64,000 nt of DNA from Alicyclobacillus tolerans (lineage in GTDB: Bacteria; Bacillota; Bacilli; Alicyclobacillales; Alicyclobacillaceae): contig NZ_JAJFNK010000004.1 in the NCBI RefSeq assembly GCF_021739485.1, positions 62,001-126,000 of the forward strand. Direction: 5' to 3'. The notes under the pieces were generated by a model. It was not told where the DNA came from. It saw only the letters and a program-made list of their open reading frames with translations, and ran no database searches. Numbering within the stretch: position 1 is the first letter of the stretch; every line of letters starts with the position of its first letter. Positions 32,902 to 41,080 of the stretch are shown here, piece by piece. The translations under genes and the position numbers were made by a program.

Positions 32902-34320
32902 TTAGTGATTCCCGTGTCCAGAATTCCCATGGTCTTGTCCACCATGGTCTTGTCCACCGCGTGTCATGTTTTGAATGGAGCGGTTCATGTTTTGCAGCGC
33001 TGTTTGCAGTCCGAACTGTGCGTTCTCATTCGCATAGCCTTGAGCTTGCGTCAACCCGAATCCGCGATGAGATGGTTCCTGGCTGTCGTCTTTTTCCGTC
33101 TTGTGCTCTCCCCATGTCACTTTCACAGGTGCTTGAACCTGTTTCGGAGGAGTCGTCGGCTGAGAAGCGGTTATGGGTGTTGGCGTGGTCGTTGGCGCGC
33201 TTCCTGTTGAGGTGCCCGTCGCGCCGCCCGCCGAGCCACTTGTCGAACCGCTCGAGACACTACTCGTTGTGCCATTTGAAGTCGTAGATGTGGTTGTCGT
33301 AGTGCTCGACACACCGGACTGACCCGTTGAGGCGGTTAGCGTTGACGTACTGGAAGTTGAGGTTCCTGTAGTCGATGGCATCATTTGTGCCAGCATATTC
33401 AAACGCTGCTCTAGGCGAGCGAGACTTTTTGCAATGTTTTTCATGAGCTCAGCTTGAGCCCTGGAGTTCTGGACATGGCTCAACGCCTGTGACAAGGCAA
33501 TCGTGTTTTGCGCGATGTGCATCGCAATCTGCTGCACCTCAGGATTGTGGCCAAAATGGAGGTCTGCTTCATTTTGGTCCTCTACGTTCGATGTGGTTTG
33601 GTTTCCCGCAGCGCTGTTGTGGTCTTCTCCAGGGGCGGAACTTCCACTTGCTGCCGTCGTGGTACTGTTCCCGGTAGAGTTCGAATTCGTTGAGCTGGCG
33701 CTGTTGGGCTCGGTATTTACCGCTCCTCCCACAGATGTTCCGTTGTCCAGTGTATTCCCAGTGTTACCTGCCGAACTGTTGTCCGTGTTGTTGGTGGTGT
33801 TCGCAGTGCTATTCGTGGAATTGTTCGTACTGTTGGTTGTATTGGCCACGGTGTTGTTCGTGGAGTTGGCAGCGTTCGAGGTGGAATTCGACGCCAGGTC
33901 GAGCGCTTGGTTTTCGTCTGCGATCGCGTTTTGTATCGTCTGTTGAGCCAGTGCGCTTTGGCCTTGCTGCATGAGTACTGCAGCTTCGGCAATCCGCTGC
34001 TGAGCGAACTGTGTCAGCACTTGAGCCTTTTGGACATTCCCGAAGGTCAACGCCAGTTGAATTTGTTCTATCATCTTTTTAATAAAGTAGAAAAAGTTCC
34101 CCGGCAATATCCCCGGATGGGTTGTACCCGCGTTACTGCTCGTCGTGTTAGAACCAGACGTCAGTGACGGTGCACCCGTGCTCACCGCCGGCAGCGCGGC
34201 ATTCACGTTCGTTGTCGCGTTACTGCTTGAGTCTGCGAAGGCTGGAACCATGCCCGCAGTATTGATCCCCACGATGAGAGCTCCAGCAATCAGGCCCTTT
34301 GCAATAGACGCCTTTTTCAA
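32902..34320 (-). CDS. Secreted Ser/Thr/Asn-rich protein with DUF5667 domain
   Basis: Exported 472-residue protein with a signal peptide (MKKASIAKGLIAGALIVGIN, cleavage near AFA-D). A DUF5667-like helical segment lies at about 70-140 (GILPGNFFYFIKKMIEQIQLAL and following). A long Asn/Thr/Ser linker, a second helical block with HFGHNPEVQQIAMHIAQNTI, a Ser/Thr/Gly linker and a His-rich tail (QDHGGQDHGNSGHGNH) follow. The TTG start has AAGGAGGAG 6 nt upstream. The linkers are low-complexity and probably disordered. The His tail may bind metal. A surface or spore-envelope protein is likely; the function is unknown. Confidence 0.8.
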   Translation of the reverse strand: MKKASIAKGLIAGALIVGINTAGMVPAFADSSSNATTNVNAALPAVSTGAPSLTSGSNTTSSNAGTTHPGILPGNFFYFIKKMIEQIQLALTFGNVQKAQVLTQFAQQRIAEAAVLMQQGQSALAQQTIQNAIADENQALDLASNSTSNAANSTNNTVANTTNSTNNSTNSTANTTNNTDNSSAGNTGNTLDNGTSVGGAVNTEPNSASSTNSNSTGNSTTTAASGSSAPGEDHNSAAGNQTTSNVEDQNEADLHFGHNPEVQQIAMHIAQNTIALSQALSHVQNSRAQAELMKNIAKSLARLEQRLNMLAQMMPSTTGTSTSSTSTLTASTGQSGVSSTTTTTSTTSNGTTSSVSSGSTSGSAGGATGTSTGSAPTTTPTPITASQPTTPPKQVQAPVKVTWGEHKTEKDDSQEPSHRGFGLTQAQGYANENAQFGLQTALQNMNRSIQNMTRGGQDHGGQDHGNSGHGNH

Positions 34321-34380
34321 ATAAAACTCCTCCTTAAACGAAACTATGTAATGTTTGTATTGATAGATTACGAAGTAGCT

Positions 34381-34421
34381 CCCGTCCTTTCGGGGGTCGA
34401 TGGGCCCCCAAGTTTCAGGGG
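34381..34421 (-). promoter_or_regulatory. Structured leader with competing hairpins
   Basis: In the minus-strand leader of the DUF5667 gene, CCCCC (34405-34409) can pair with GGGGG (34392-34396) or, as CCCC, with GGGG (34418-34421). GGG (34392-34394) can alternatively pair with CCC (34381-34383). Mutually exclusive stems about 60 nt before a start codon are riboswitch- or attenuator-like. No known class was recognised. Confidence 0.4.
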
Positions 34422-34447
34422 TTTTGCGAATATGCCTCTCGAAACGA

Positions 34448-34481
34448 CAAAAAACCCTATGAGGAGACCCTCCTCATAGGG
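34448..34481 (-). terminator. Intrinsic terminator of the S9 peptidase gene
   Basis: CCCTATGAGGAG (34455-34466) pairs perfectly with CTCCTCATAGGG (34470-34481). On the minus strand it is followed by a run of seven U residues (34454-34448). Confidence 0.9.
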
Positions 34482-34511
34482 CTTCGCGCTGTCCTCTAGA
34501 GACGATGGATG

Positions 34512-36728
34512 TCAAAGGCGGTCGTTGATAAAGTCGAAAATCGCCTGTAGGCGCGCAATTCTGAGCTTCGGTTTGCCCGCTCTCGACAGTCCATGACTCG
34601 CGTTCGGGATGCGCAGCAGTTCAACTTCACCGCCATTGCGCCTAATCGCGGTGTAAAACTGTTCCGCTTGTTCCATCGGGCAACGCAGGTCGTTTTCGGA
34701 GTGCAGCAACAGCAGTGGGGTCTTCACGTAGTTGGCATACGCCAGTGGAGACATTTCCCACAACTTGCCCACGTCCTCCAGATTCTTCACACCCAACTGA
34801 CTTTCTACAAACAAGACTCCGACGTCGCTGCAACCGTAAAACGAAACCCAATTCGAAATGGACCGTTGTGAGACTGCGGCGAAAAACCTGTCGGTGTGTC
34901 CGACTAGCCAGTTGGTCATAAACCCGCCGTAGCTGCCCCCGGTCACAGCGACCTTATCCGGGTCCAGAAAGTCAAACTGCGAAAGCGCGGCACCCAGACC
35001 ATTTAAGACATCTGCGGCATCCCCTTGTCCGTAGTGGTGACGCACGGCGTTGACAAACTCCTGTCCGTAACTCATGCCTCCGCGTGGATTTACATACACG
35101 ACGGCGAAACCCTTGGCGGCGAACCACTGCATCTCGTGAAACATCGCATAGCCGTAGTTCAGCTGAGGACCCCCGTGGATTTCAAGGAGAACAGGAGCCT
35201 TTTTCCCCGCGCCGCACCCGGCGGGCTTCATGACCCATCCCTGTACCTTCCATCCGTCCTGTGAGTCGTACCAAAAAGCCTGGGGTTCGACCAAATCCAG
35301 CCCCAACATGAAGTCATCGTTGTTGTCGTCCAGCCGGATTTCTTGCGCCGGGTAAAAGGGAACGGGCTCCTCGAGCATCGGCTGCGAGGTCGGTCGAAAG
35401 GAGCGGGATCGAAACCGGTTCACTGCCGCATGAGTCGGTTCTGCAATGTCCACCGCAGCGATTTTCCCTGGGTGTGTTAGAGTCGCATACGAGAAAACAA
35501 AGCGGTTTTTGCCGTCAGTGTCGAACCCGTAAATGTCTCTATCGCCTCCAATGACAACCATGGCTTGTCCCAGTTGGCGGCTTTCCTCTATGGCTGCTGC
35601 TCCCTCTTCCTCAACTTGAACGCTGCCTGCTTGCTCGGCTTGAACAAGATTTGTGGAAACCGGGAAGCTATTTGTGGGAGCCGAGAAGGAAACGACTTCG
35701 CAACGGCCTTCCCGCGTGCTTAACACGTAAATAGATTTGCCGTCATTGGACCAGACAGGGGGTTGTTCTCTAGCCCCGCCTCTCATGTCTGTAAGATTGG
35801 TATCGCCAAGTGTGTCGGGGAAGTCTCCGGTCAAAAGCTTCGCTTTTCCCCCAGCACAAGGAACCACAAACAGGTGCAAATGCGCTGCAGACCAATACTG
35901 GTACAATTCCTCCCCATGCCCCAGCACCGCGATGAGCTGACCGTCCGGAGAGTAAGCAATGAGTTCCGCTGCAACCTCATCGTTGAGTCGTTCCAGTTCC
36001 CCTCCGCATGCAGGTACCCGGTAAAGGTCCGAAACCCACCAGTCGATGTCCGGATCGTCCCTTCGATTCGAGATAAAGGCCACATAGCGTCCGTCTGGAG
36101 AGACGGCGGGGCTGTGAACGCTGTAATTCCCATGGGTCAATTGGCGATGCGATCCCGTCGCTGTATCCACGGCGACCAGTTGCTGCCAAAACCCTTTGGA
36201 CAACCCGGCACCGTCTCCTTTGTAGTACAGACGGCGATAGCGTTTAGGGCCTTCTGCCCAGTGTTTGTCGTCTTTGTCAAGCGACTCTTTGGCATCCGAA
36301 TCCGACAGTCCTTCAGGGAACACTTCGACCTCCCCGCCTTCGGAAACGGGAACCAGCCCATACAAAGTCCGTCCGTCTGGGGACCAAGCTATGGAACTCA
36401 TCCCGTGGCGAAACCGGGTCAGGCGCCTGGCTTCCCCGCCCTCTCCGGGAAGCAGCCAAACTTGCGAGCCGTACGCACGATTGGAGATGAACGCCAGTGT
36501 CTGTCCGTCTGGAGACCAGGCTGCACCGTAATTTTTTGTTCCAGAGCTCGTCAGAACGCGGACTCCGCCCCCGTTTAAATGCGACATCACCAGTTGAATT
36601 TCATAGTCATCCGCCCTGAGATTAGCGGTCATCCGTTCGTAGACAACCCACTGCTTTACCCGGTTCAGTACGGGATTGGACAGCCACGCAAACCTTGCAA
36701 CGTCGTCGACATCGATCCGTCGCTTCAT
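34512..36728 (-). CDS. S9 family prolyl oligopeptidase-like serine peptidase
   Basis: Cytosolic acylaminoacyl-/dipeptidyl-peptidase-like enzyme of about 738 residues. The N-terminal two-thirds is a beta-propeller with repeated AWSPDG and VSPDGRYVAFIS motifs. The C-terminal alpha/beta hydrolase has the nucleophile motif GGSYGGFMTNWL (Ser near 598), the Asp in HSENDLRCPMEQ (near 679) and the His in NASHGLSR (near 713). The ATG at 36728 has GGAGG 5 nt upstream. It is the YuxL/DPP-IV-like type. A strong terminator follows. Confidence 0.92.
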   Translation of the reverse strand: MKRRIDVDDVARFAWLSNPVLNRVKQWVVYERMTANLRADDYEIQLVMSHLNGGGVRVLTSSGTKNYGAAWSPDGQTLAFISNRAYGSQVWLLPGEGGEARRLTRFRHGMSSIAWSPDGRTLYGLVPVSEGGEVEVFPEGLSDSDAKESLDKDDKHWAEGPKRYRRLYYKGDGAGLSKGFWQQLVAVDTATGSHRQLTHGNYSVHSPAVSPDGRYVAFISNRRDDPDIDWWVSDLYRVPACGGELERLNDEVAAELIAYSPDGQLIAVLGHGEELYQYWSAAHLHLFVVPCAGGKAKLLTGDFPDTLGDTNLTDMRGGAREQPPVWSNDGKSIYVLSTREGRCEVVSFSAPTNSFPVSTNLVQAEQAGSVQVEEEGAAAIEESRQLGQAMVVIGGDRDIYGFDTDGKNRFVFSYATLTHPGKIAAVDIAEPTHAAVNRFRSRSFRPTSQPMLEEPVPFYPAQEIRLDDNNDDFMLGLDLVEPQAFWYDSQDGWKVQGWVMKPAGCGAGKKAPVLLEIHGGPQLNYGYAMFHEMQWFAAKGFAVVYVNPRGGMSYGQEFVNAVRHHYGQGDAADVLNGLGAALSQFDFLDPDKVAVTGGSYGGFMTNWLVGHTDRFFAAVSQRSISNWVSFYGCSDVGVLFVESQLGVKNLEDVGKLWEMSPLAYANYVKTPLLLLHSENDLRCPMEQAEQFYTAIRRNGGEVELLRIPNASHGLSRAGKPKLRIARLQAIFDFINDRL

Positions 36729-36871
36729 CTCAACCTCCATATTCACTGTCGTGTAAACCACTTGACCCCATCATTATGGCAAAACCAAACCCGCCATGCG
36801 AAATCCGACGCAGGGTTTAGGATCCCTGAAACTATCGGTCTTTGCTATGTATCTTATCTAACTTCATTAAC

Positions 36872-36901
36872 TTGACATTCGTAAGTTTAAAGTGGTATGA
36901 A
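36872..36901 (+). promoter_or_regulatory. Putative sigma-A promoter of the small FAD protein
   Basis: TTGACA (36872-36877) and TATGAA (36896-36901) with 18 nt between predict a transcript with a leader of about 170 nt before the ATG at 37079. Confidence 0.55.
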
Positions 36902-36932
36902 AACCAATAGGCCCGCTTATCTTAACTTCTGT

Positions 36933-36992
36933 CCGGCCCACTCGCATACGAGTCACTTGCAGCCAGACTGCACCTGCACTATCCGGGCCCGG
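36933..36992 (+). promoter_or_regulatory. Three-way-junction-like leader RNA upstream of the FAD protein gene
   Basis: Two perfect 5-bp hairpins, ACTCG-CATA-CGAGT (36940-36953) and TGCAG-CCAGA-CTGCA (36958-36972), are enclosed by CCGGCCC (36933-36939) pairing with GGGCC(C)GG (36985-36992, one bulged C). The element lies in the predicted 5' leader. No known riboswitch core was recognised. Confidence 0.4.
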
Positions 36993-37078
36993 GCGAAGTA
37001 TCCTGTCGCGTTCGACGCTAAACCCAGAAGGCTGACGGGACGGACCGGAGATGAAAAACACATAAGGGAGCGATGAAC

Positions 37079-37639
37079 ATGTACGATGTCGCCATTATTG
37101 GAGCAGGTCCTGCGGGAGCTAGTGCCGCGTTGTTTACCGCCAAGGCGGGCAAGCAAACGGTCGTGATCGACAACGGCCAGAGCGTAACCAGACGCGCTTG
37201 GATTGAAAATCACTACGGTGTGATGGAAATTACAGGGCCCGACCTGGTAGACACGGGGATCAAGCAGGCCGAAAAATTCGGAGCGAATTTTGTTCAGGGC
37301 CAGGCGAAAAACGTCGTCAAGACGGGCAATGGATTTAAAGTCGAAACCGACCAGGGTGAGTATGAAGCCGCACATGTCATTATTGCTACCGGAATGTGGG
37401 CCGACCTTGCCGAGCAATCCGGAATCAACACCAAGCCAGGAACCGAACCGCGTGTCAAGACGATTATCGACGTGGATTCACAAGGGCAAACCAATGTAGA
37501 AGGCATCTGGGCTGCAGGGACGGTTGCCGGAGTCAGCATGCACACCATCATTACGGCAGGGGACGGAGCCAAAGTGGCCATCAACATCATTAGTAAAATG
37601 AATGGCGAACGCTACGTCGATCACGATGTGAAAAAATAA
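37079..37639 (+). CDS. Minimal thioredoxin-reductase-like FAD protein
   Basis: A 186-residue flavoprotein beginning with the FAD dinucleotide motif YDVAIIGAGPAGASAALFTAK. It continues to a VIIATGMW segment and ends with the second FAD motif NVEGIWAAGTVAGVSMHTIITAGDGAKVAINI. It corresponds to the two halves of the thioredoxin reductase FAD domain joined together. The whole NADPH domain and the redox CxxC are missing, and it contains no cysteine in that region. It could be an electron acceptor, flavin-binding scaffold or sensor. The ATG at 37079 has AAGGGAG 8 nt upstream. Confidence 0.85.
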   Translation: MYDVAIIGAGPAGASAALFTAKAGKQTVVIDNGQSVTRRAWIENHYGVMEITGPDLVDTGIKQAEKFGANFVQGQAKNVVKTGNGFKVETDQGEYEAAHVIIATGMWADLAEQSGINTKPGTEPRVKTIIDVDSQGQTNVEGIWAAGTVAGVSMHTIITAGDGAKVAINIISKMNGERYVDHDVKK

Positions 37640-37653
37640 CACCTAAATAGAGG

Positions 37654-37682
37654 GAAAGACAGCGAAAAAATCGCTGTCTTTC
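37654..37682 (+). terminator. Intrinsic terminator of the FAD protein gene
   Basis: GAAAGACAGCGA (37654-37665) pairs perfectly with TCGCTGTCTTTC (37671-37682) across AAAAA. It lies 14 nt after the stop codon. The downstream U-run is short. Confidence 0.8.
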
Positions 37683-37780
37683 GTTCAGGGGAGTATTGGG
37701 TTCTGACCCCTATCTGACAGAACATAAGTTACATAAATAAACTTGAAATTTGATTGAAAAATAGACTGCGACCCGGTTCA

Positions 37781-37809
37781 CATAATTCGCCGCTTTTGGG
37801 AGTACGCTA
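37781..37809 (+). promoter_or_regulatory. Possible SigG-type promoter of sspH
   Basis: CATAA around 37781-37785 and TACGCTA (37803-37809) are 17 nt apart and weakly resemble SigG boxes ahead of sspH. Confidence 0.3.
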
Positions 37810-37885
37810 GAAATCGCTGACACCTGTCCCCAAATCCAAGTCAGGTCGGACAAGCGAAAACCTATCGGCGAAGGAGGAATCGCGG

Positions 37886-38068
37886 TTGAATGTAGAGCGA
37901 GCCAAACAAATTTTACAGTCCGAGCAAAAAATTAATGTGCGGTATGACGGAGAACCCGTCTGGATCGAGACGGTGGATGAATCGACACAGCAAGCCAGGG
38001 TGCATTTCGAACAGAATCCAAATCAACGAATGAGCGTCAGCATTCAGGCCTTAGACGAAAACTTCTAA
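37886..38068 (+). CDS. sspH: Small acid-soluble spore protein H
   Basis: A 60-residue minor SASP: NVERAKQILQSEQKINVRYDGEPVWIE, then a middle with ARVHFEQNPNQRMSVSIQAL, the full family length and order. The TTG at 37886 has AAGGAGG 8 nt upstream. It is expressed in the forespore in Bacillus. It is monocistronic, flanked by the FAD protein terminator and a tandem-repeat region. Confidence 0.93.
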   Translation: MNVERAKQILQSEQKINVRYDGEPVWIETVDESTQQARVHFEQNPNQRMSVSIQALDENF

Positions 38069-38220
38069 ACGTGATTTATACGAACCTCACATTTTGAATC
38101 TCCGCATTGACCCCTTTGCTTGCCCTAAAAGAACGTTGTATTATCATGGATTCGTAGGTTAAATTTACATTCTGGGCAACCGTCATGGCCACGGGTGTTT
38201 TAGGTATCTGGTCAACGGAT

Positions 38221-38280
38221 GTCATGGAGATCGGTGTCATGGTTAAAGATGTCATGGTTAAAGGTGTCATGTAACGGAAT
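38221..38280. repeat. 15-nt-period tandem repeat upstream of helD
   Basis: Four consecutive units beginning GTCATG start at 38221, 38236, 38251 and 38266; the middle two read GTCATGGTTAAAGAT and GTCATGGTTAAAGGT. A fifth GTCATGG lies at 38182. The array ends 15 bp before the helicase start codon. Confidence 0.85.
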
Positions 38281-38294
38281 AAAGCTGGGGGTCG

Positions 38295-40649
38295 ATGTGG
38301 TTGATTTCAGAGCAGGAGCAACAAGGTGAACAAAATTATCTAAAACGCGTCGTATCCATTCTAGATCACCTGATTGACGCTGCGAAAATGGTTGTCTCTC
38401 AACGCAAACAGGGATTGATGGAAGAAAGGCGGTACATGTGGGAAAACGTCGGACATGACGCAGCCAGCCCTGAAATCTCCATTCTGCTGGCTCAACACGC
38501 CAGCGGACTCGCAGAAGAAGAACTGGGCCACAACGTAGCTGAAGAAGTCGTCAAGCGCTACGAACGCGTTGCATCGTCGCCGTATTTCGGCCGCATGGAC
38601 TTTCAGGAAAACGGGACGCAAATTCCTGAAGCCATCTATATTGGCATGACATCGGTTCAAACCCCAAGCAACCCCCTGCCACTGGTCTATGACTGGCGTG
38701 CTCCCATCAGCAGCATGTATTACGATTACGGCCTGGAGCAAGCGCAGTACGAAAGCCCGCAAGGTCAAATCCTTGGAAAAATCACCCGGAAACGGCAGTA
38801 CAAAATCGCAAATCGCCAACTGGAAGCCGTCTTCGATACGGATGTGCGAATCGGCGACGACGTACTGCAGCAAATGCTCTCCCGGCACGCCGACGAAAAA
38901 ATGTCCTCCATTGTACAAAGCATCCAGCGCGAACAAAACCAGGCCATCCGCAACCCCCGCCACCGCGTCTTCATTGTCCAAGGCCCGGCTGGCAGCGGCA
39001 AGACTTCCATCGCGCTGCAGCGCGTCGCTTACCTGCTTTACAAACAACGGCGTACACTGACGGCAGATAACATCGTGCTGTTCGCACCGAATCAAATTTT
39101 TCACGAATACGTGTCGAACGTCCTGCCGGAACTCGGCGAGTCAAACATGTGGCAAGAAACTTTTCAACGGTACGCAGCCAAAGCCTTTCGCTCCCGCTTT
39201 CGTTTTGAAGACCTTTACAGCCATTTGGAACGACTGCTCAGCCGGGACCCGTCAAGTTGGTCGATTCAGGACCAAACCACCCGCTTTAAGTTTTCTCTGG
39301 AGTTTCGAACGTTTCTGCGAGAGTACGCAGCTTCGTTAAACCGCGGCGGCATTCCGTTTCAAAACCTGACGTACCGAGGTAAAACGGTCGTTTCCGCGAA
39401 GGAAATGAGCCGGCTTTTTTACGGCCCACTTGCGCGCTACCGCTTGCCGGCGCGAATGGACCACCTTCGCGTCCACGTGGAAAAGCGCCTGTCTGTAGTG
39501 GAAAACCGAGTACGTCAACGGATCGAAAAACGCCTCCGAGCGGATACGCGGTACATGGGTACAGACGATGAAATCCGTGCGGAGAGTCAAAAACTCGCTT
39601 CGCAACTCGTCGGGAGAGTTCGCAGCGAGTTCTATGAAATGACCCTACGACTGCCCTTTGACGCTTATGTACAGGCGTTTGAAAACAAGTCGTCCTTCCT
39701 GGAGAAAGTGCAACCACACAAAAATTCCCCTTTGGAAGGCTCTTCCTCCAAGGGTTCTTTTGCGGGAAACCTTCCCAACAGTTCTTTGGGGAACTCCGCG
39801 AGGGGTTCCTGGCACGACATCTGTCAAAACACTTTGAAGTCTCTCACGGGTGGTCAACCTGTCCCCTACGAAGACAGTCTTGCCATCTGGTATCTGTACG
39901 CAAAAATATTAGGTCCTTCCTTTAGCCAATCCGTTCCCGAGGACATTCGTCACGTATTGATCGACGAGGCTCAAGACTATACGCTATTACAACTGGAAAC
40001 CGTAAAAATTTTGTTCCCGAAGGCGAGTTTCACAATTCTGGGGGACCCCTCTCAATCGATCCACCCCTACGCACCTCCCGGCGAGTTTTTGGACAGTCCG
40101 GGTGTGTTTGGAGTGGAACACAGTCAAGTCGCAGCGCTCACAAAAAGCTACCGTTCCACCCAGGAAATTTTCAAATTCGCACAGGCTTTGTTGGGCGAGG
40201 AGCAGTTGGCAGCAGCCGTTCGCCCGTCTGGCCAAAAACCCAACCTGGTTCAAACATCCCAAGAAAACGCAGGCCGCGATACAATACTTGCTGTCCGTCG
40301 GCTTCGAGACCAGGGGATGAAATCCATTGCGGTGATTGCGCGTACAGCAGCAGAAGCCGGGCAACTGTACGCGTCACTCGCCCATCAGGACGGGTTTCAA
40401 CTCATCACAAAAAACGACCTGCGCTTGACCGAGAGCGCGCAGACGGCAATTATTCCATCGTATTTAGCCAAGGGCTTTGAGTTTGACGCCGTTGTGGTGT
40501 TCGATGCATCGTCGTACTTCGCCCACGAACGGCGCCTGTTGTACGCCGTGTGCACCCGGGCATTGCATCACTTGACTCTTGTTTTCACCAAACCGTTGCC
40601 GTGGTTGAAGCAACTCCCAAACAGTCTGTACACCCTAATTGCAACGTGA
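38295..40649 (+). CDS. HelD-type superfamily 1 helicase (RNA polymerase recycling factor-like)
   Basis: A 784-residue SF1 ATPase. The N-terminal coiled arm leads into YIGMTSVQTPSNPLPLVYDWRAPISSMYYDY, a HelD hallmark. Walker A is VQGPAGSGKTSIALQRVAYL near residue 230, DEAQDYT is the Walker B region, and the C-terminal motifs include KSYRSTQEIF and KGFEFDAVVVF. HelD proteins bind RNA polymerase and release it from DNA. It is somewhat long and has an odd repetitive insert (SSSKGSFAGNLPNSSLGN) near residue 485. The ATG start site is weakly supported; a TTG at 38301 is possible. Confidence 0.88.
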   Translation: MWLISEQEQQGEQNYLKRVVSILDHLIDAAKMVVSQRKQGLMEERRYMWENVGHDAASPEISILLAQHASGLAEEELGHNVAEEVVKRYERVASSPYFGRMDFQENGTQIPEAIYIGMTSVQTPSNPLPLVYDWRAPISSMYYDYGLEQAQYESPQGQILGKITRKRQYKIANRQLEAVFDTDVRIGDDVLQQMLSRHADEKMSSIVQSIQREQNQAIRNPRHRVFIVQGPAGSGKTSIALQRVAYLLYKQRRTLTADNIVLFAPNQIFHEYVSNVLPELGESNMWQETFQRYAAKAFRSRFRFEDLYSHLERLLSRDPSSWSIQDQTTRFKFSLEFRTFLREYAASLNRGGIPFQNLTYRGKTVVSAKEMSRLFYGPLARYRLPARMDHLRVHVEKRLSVVENRVRQRIEKRLRADTRYMGTDDEIRAESQKLASQLVGRVRSEFYEMTLRLPFDAYVQAFENKSSFLEKVQPHKNSPLEGSSSKGSFAGNLPNSSLGNSARGSWHDICQNTLKSLTGGQPVPYEDSLAIWYLYAKILGPSFSQSVPEDIRHVLIDEAQDYTLLQLETVKILFPKASFTILGDPSQSIHPYAPPGEFLDSPGVFGVEHSQVAALTKSYRSTQEIFKFAQALLGEEQLAAAVRPSGQKPNLVQTSQENAGRDTILAVRRLRDQGMKSIAVIARTAAEAGQLYASLAHQDGFQLITKNDLRLTESAQTAIIPSYLAKGFEFDAVVVFDASSYFAHERRLLYAVCTRALHHLTLVFTKPLPWLKQLPNSLYTLIAT

Positions 40650-40757
40650 AAATGGGCGTTTGACACCGGGCATATGACCTTGCGCCAACCATCGCCCCTT
40701 TCATAACGTAACAGTGCGTAGGCAGTTAAAACGACGCAGGAGATAGGGGGAGATTTC

Positions 40758-40886
40758 ATGTACGGCGTGTTTGGCGGTTATACGCGGTGGGCAGTGGTAT
40801 TCCTCATCATCTTTGTCCTGTTCATCTTGCTCGTCCCGTATTGGGGCGGGGGCGCAAGTTGCGCTGGCGGTGCGGGTGCCTACTGA
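40758..40886 (+). CDS. YjcZ-like sporulation micropeptide
   Basis: A 42-residue membrane peptide, MYGVFGGYTRWAVVFLIIFV at the N-terminus, then a hydrophobic core and a Gly/Ala/Cys tail ending GGAGAY. This is the layout of the YjcZ/YosA family of small sporulation proteins. AGGGGGA precedes the ATG at 6 nt. A CATAACGTA box about 50 nt upstream resembles a mother-cell sigma -10. It is too short for most gene callers. Confidence 0.75.
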   Translation: MYGVFGGYTRWAVVFLIIFVLFILLVPYWGGGASCAGGAGAY

Positions 40887-41080
40887 TTCCGGATGGCAAC
40901 ATGGCCGGTTCATGCGGCCAGGGCCGGGGGATTCCTCCGGCCCATCAGCACGTCTGCCACATTCGTCAGGGCTCCGCTAATAATTGCAAGTGCGCGAGGG
41001 AACATTTTGCGTAAACGGAAGGCATTTTCAACAGGCGCTGCCAATGCCCCTGTCACCTCATTGAAGAAAGGAACCTCCCC

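Noticed and set aside
33503..33946. Hydrophobic plus-strand ORFs opposite the DUF5667 gene
   Set aside because: They are antisense readings of Asn/Thr/Ser codons, which give Val/Leu-rich sequence; no start signal supports them.
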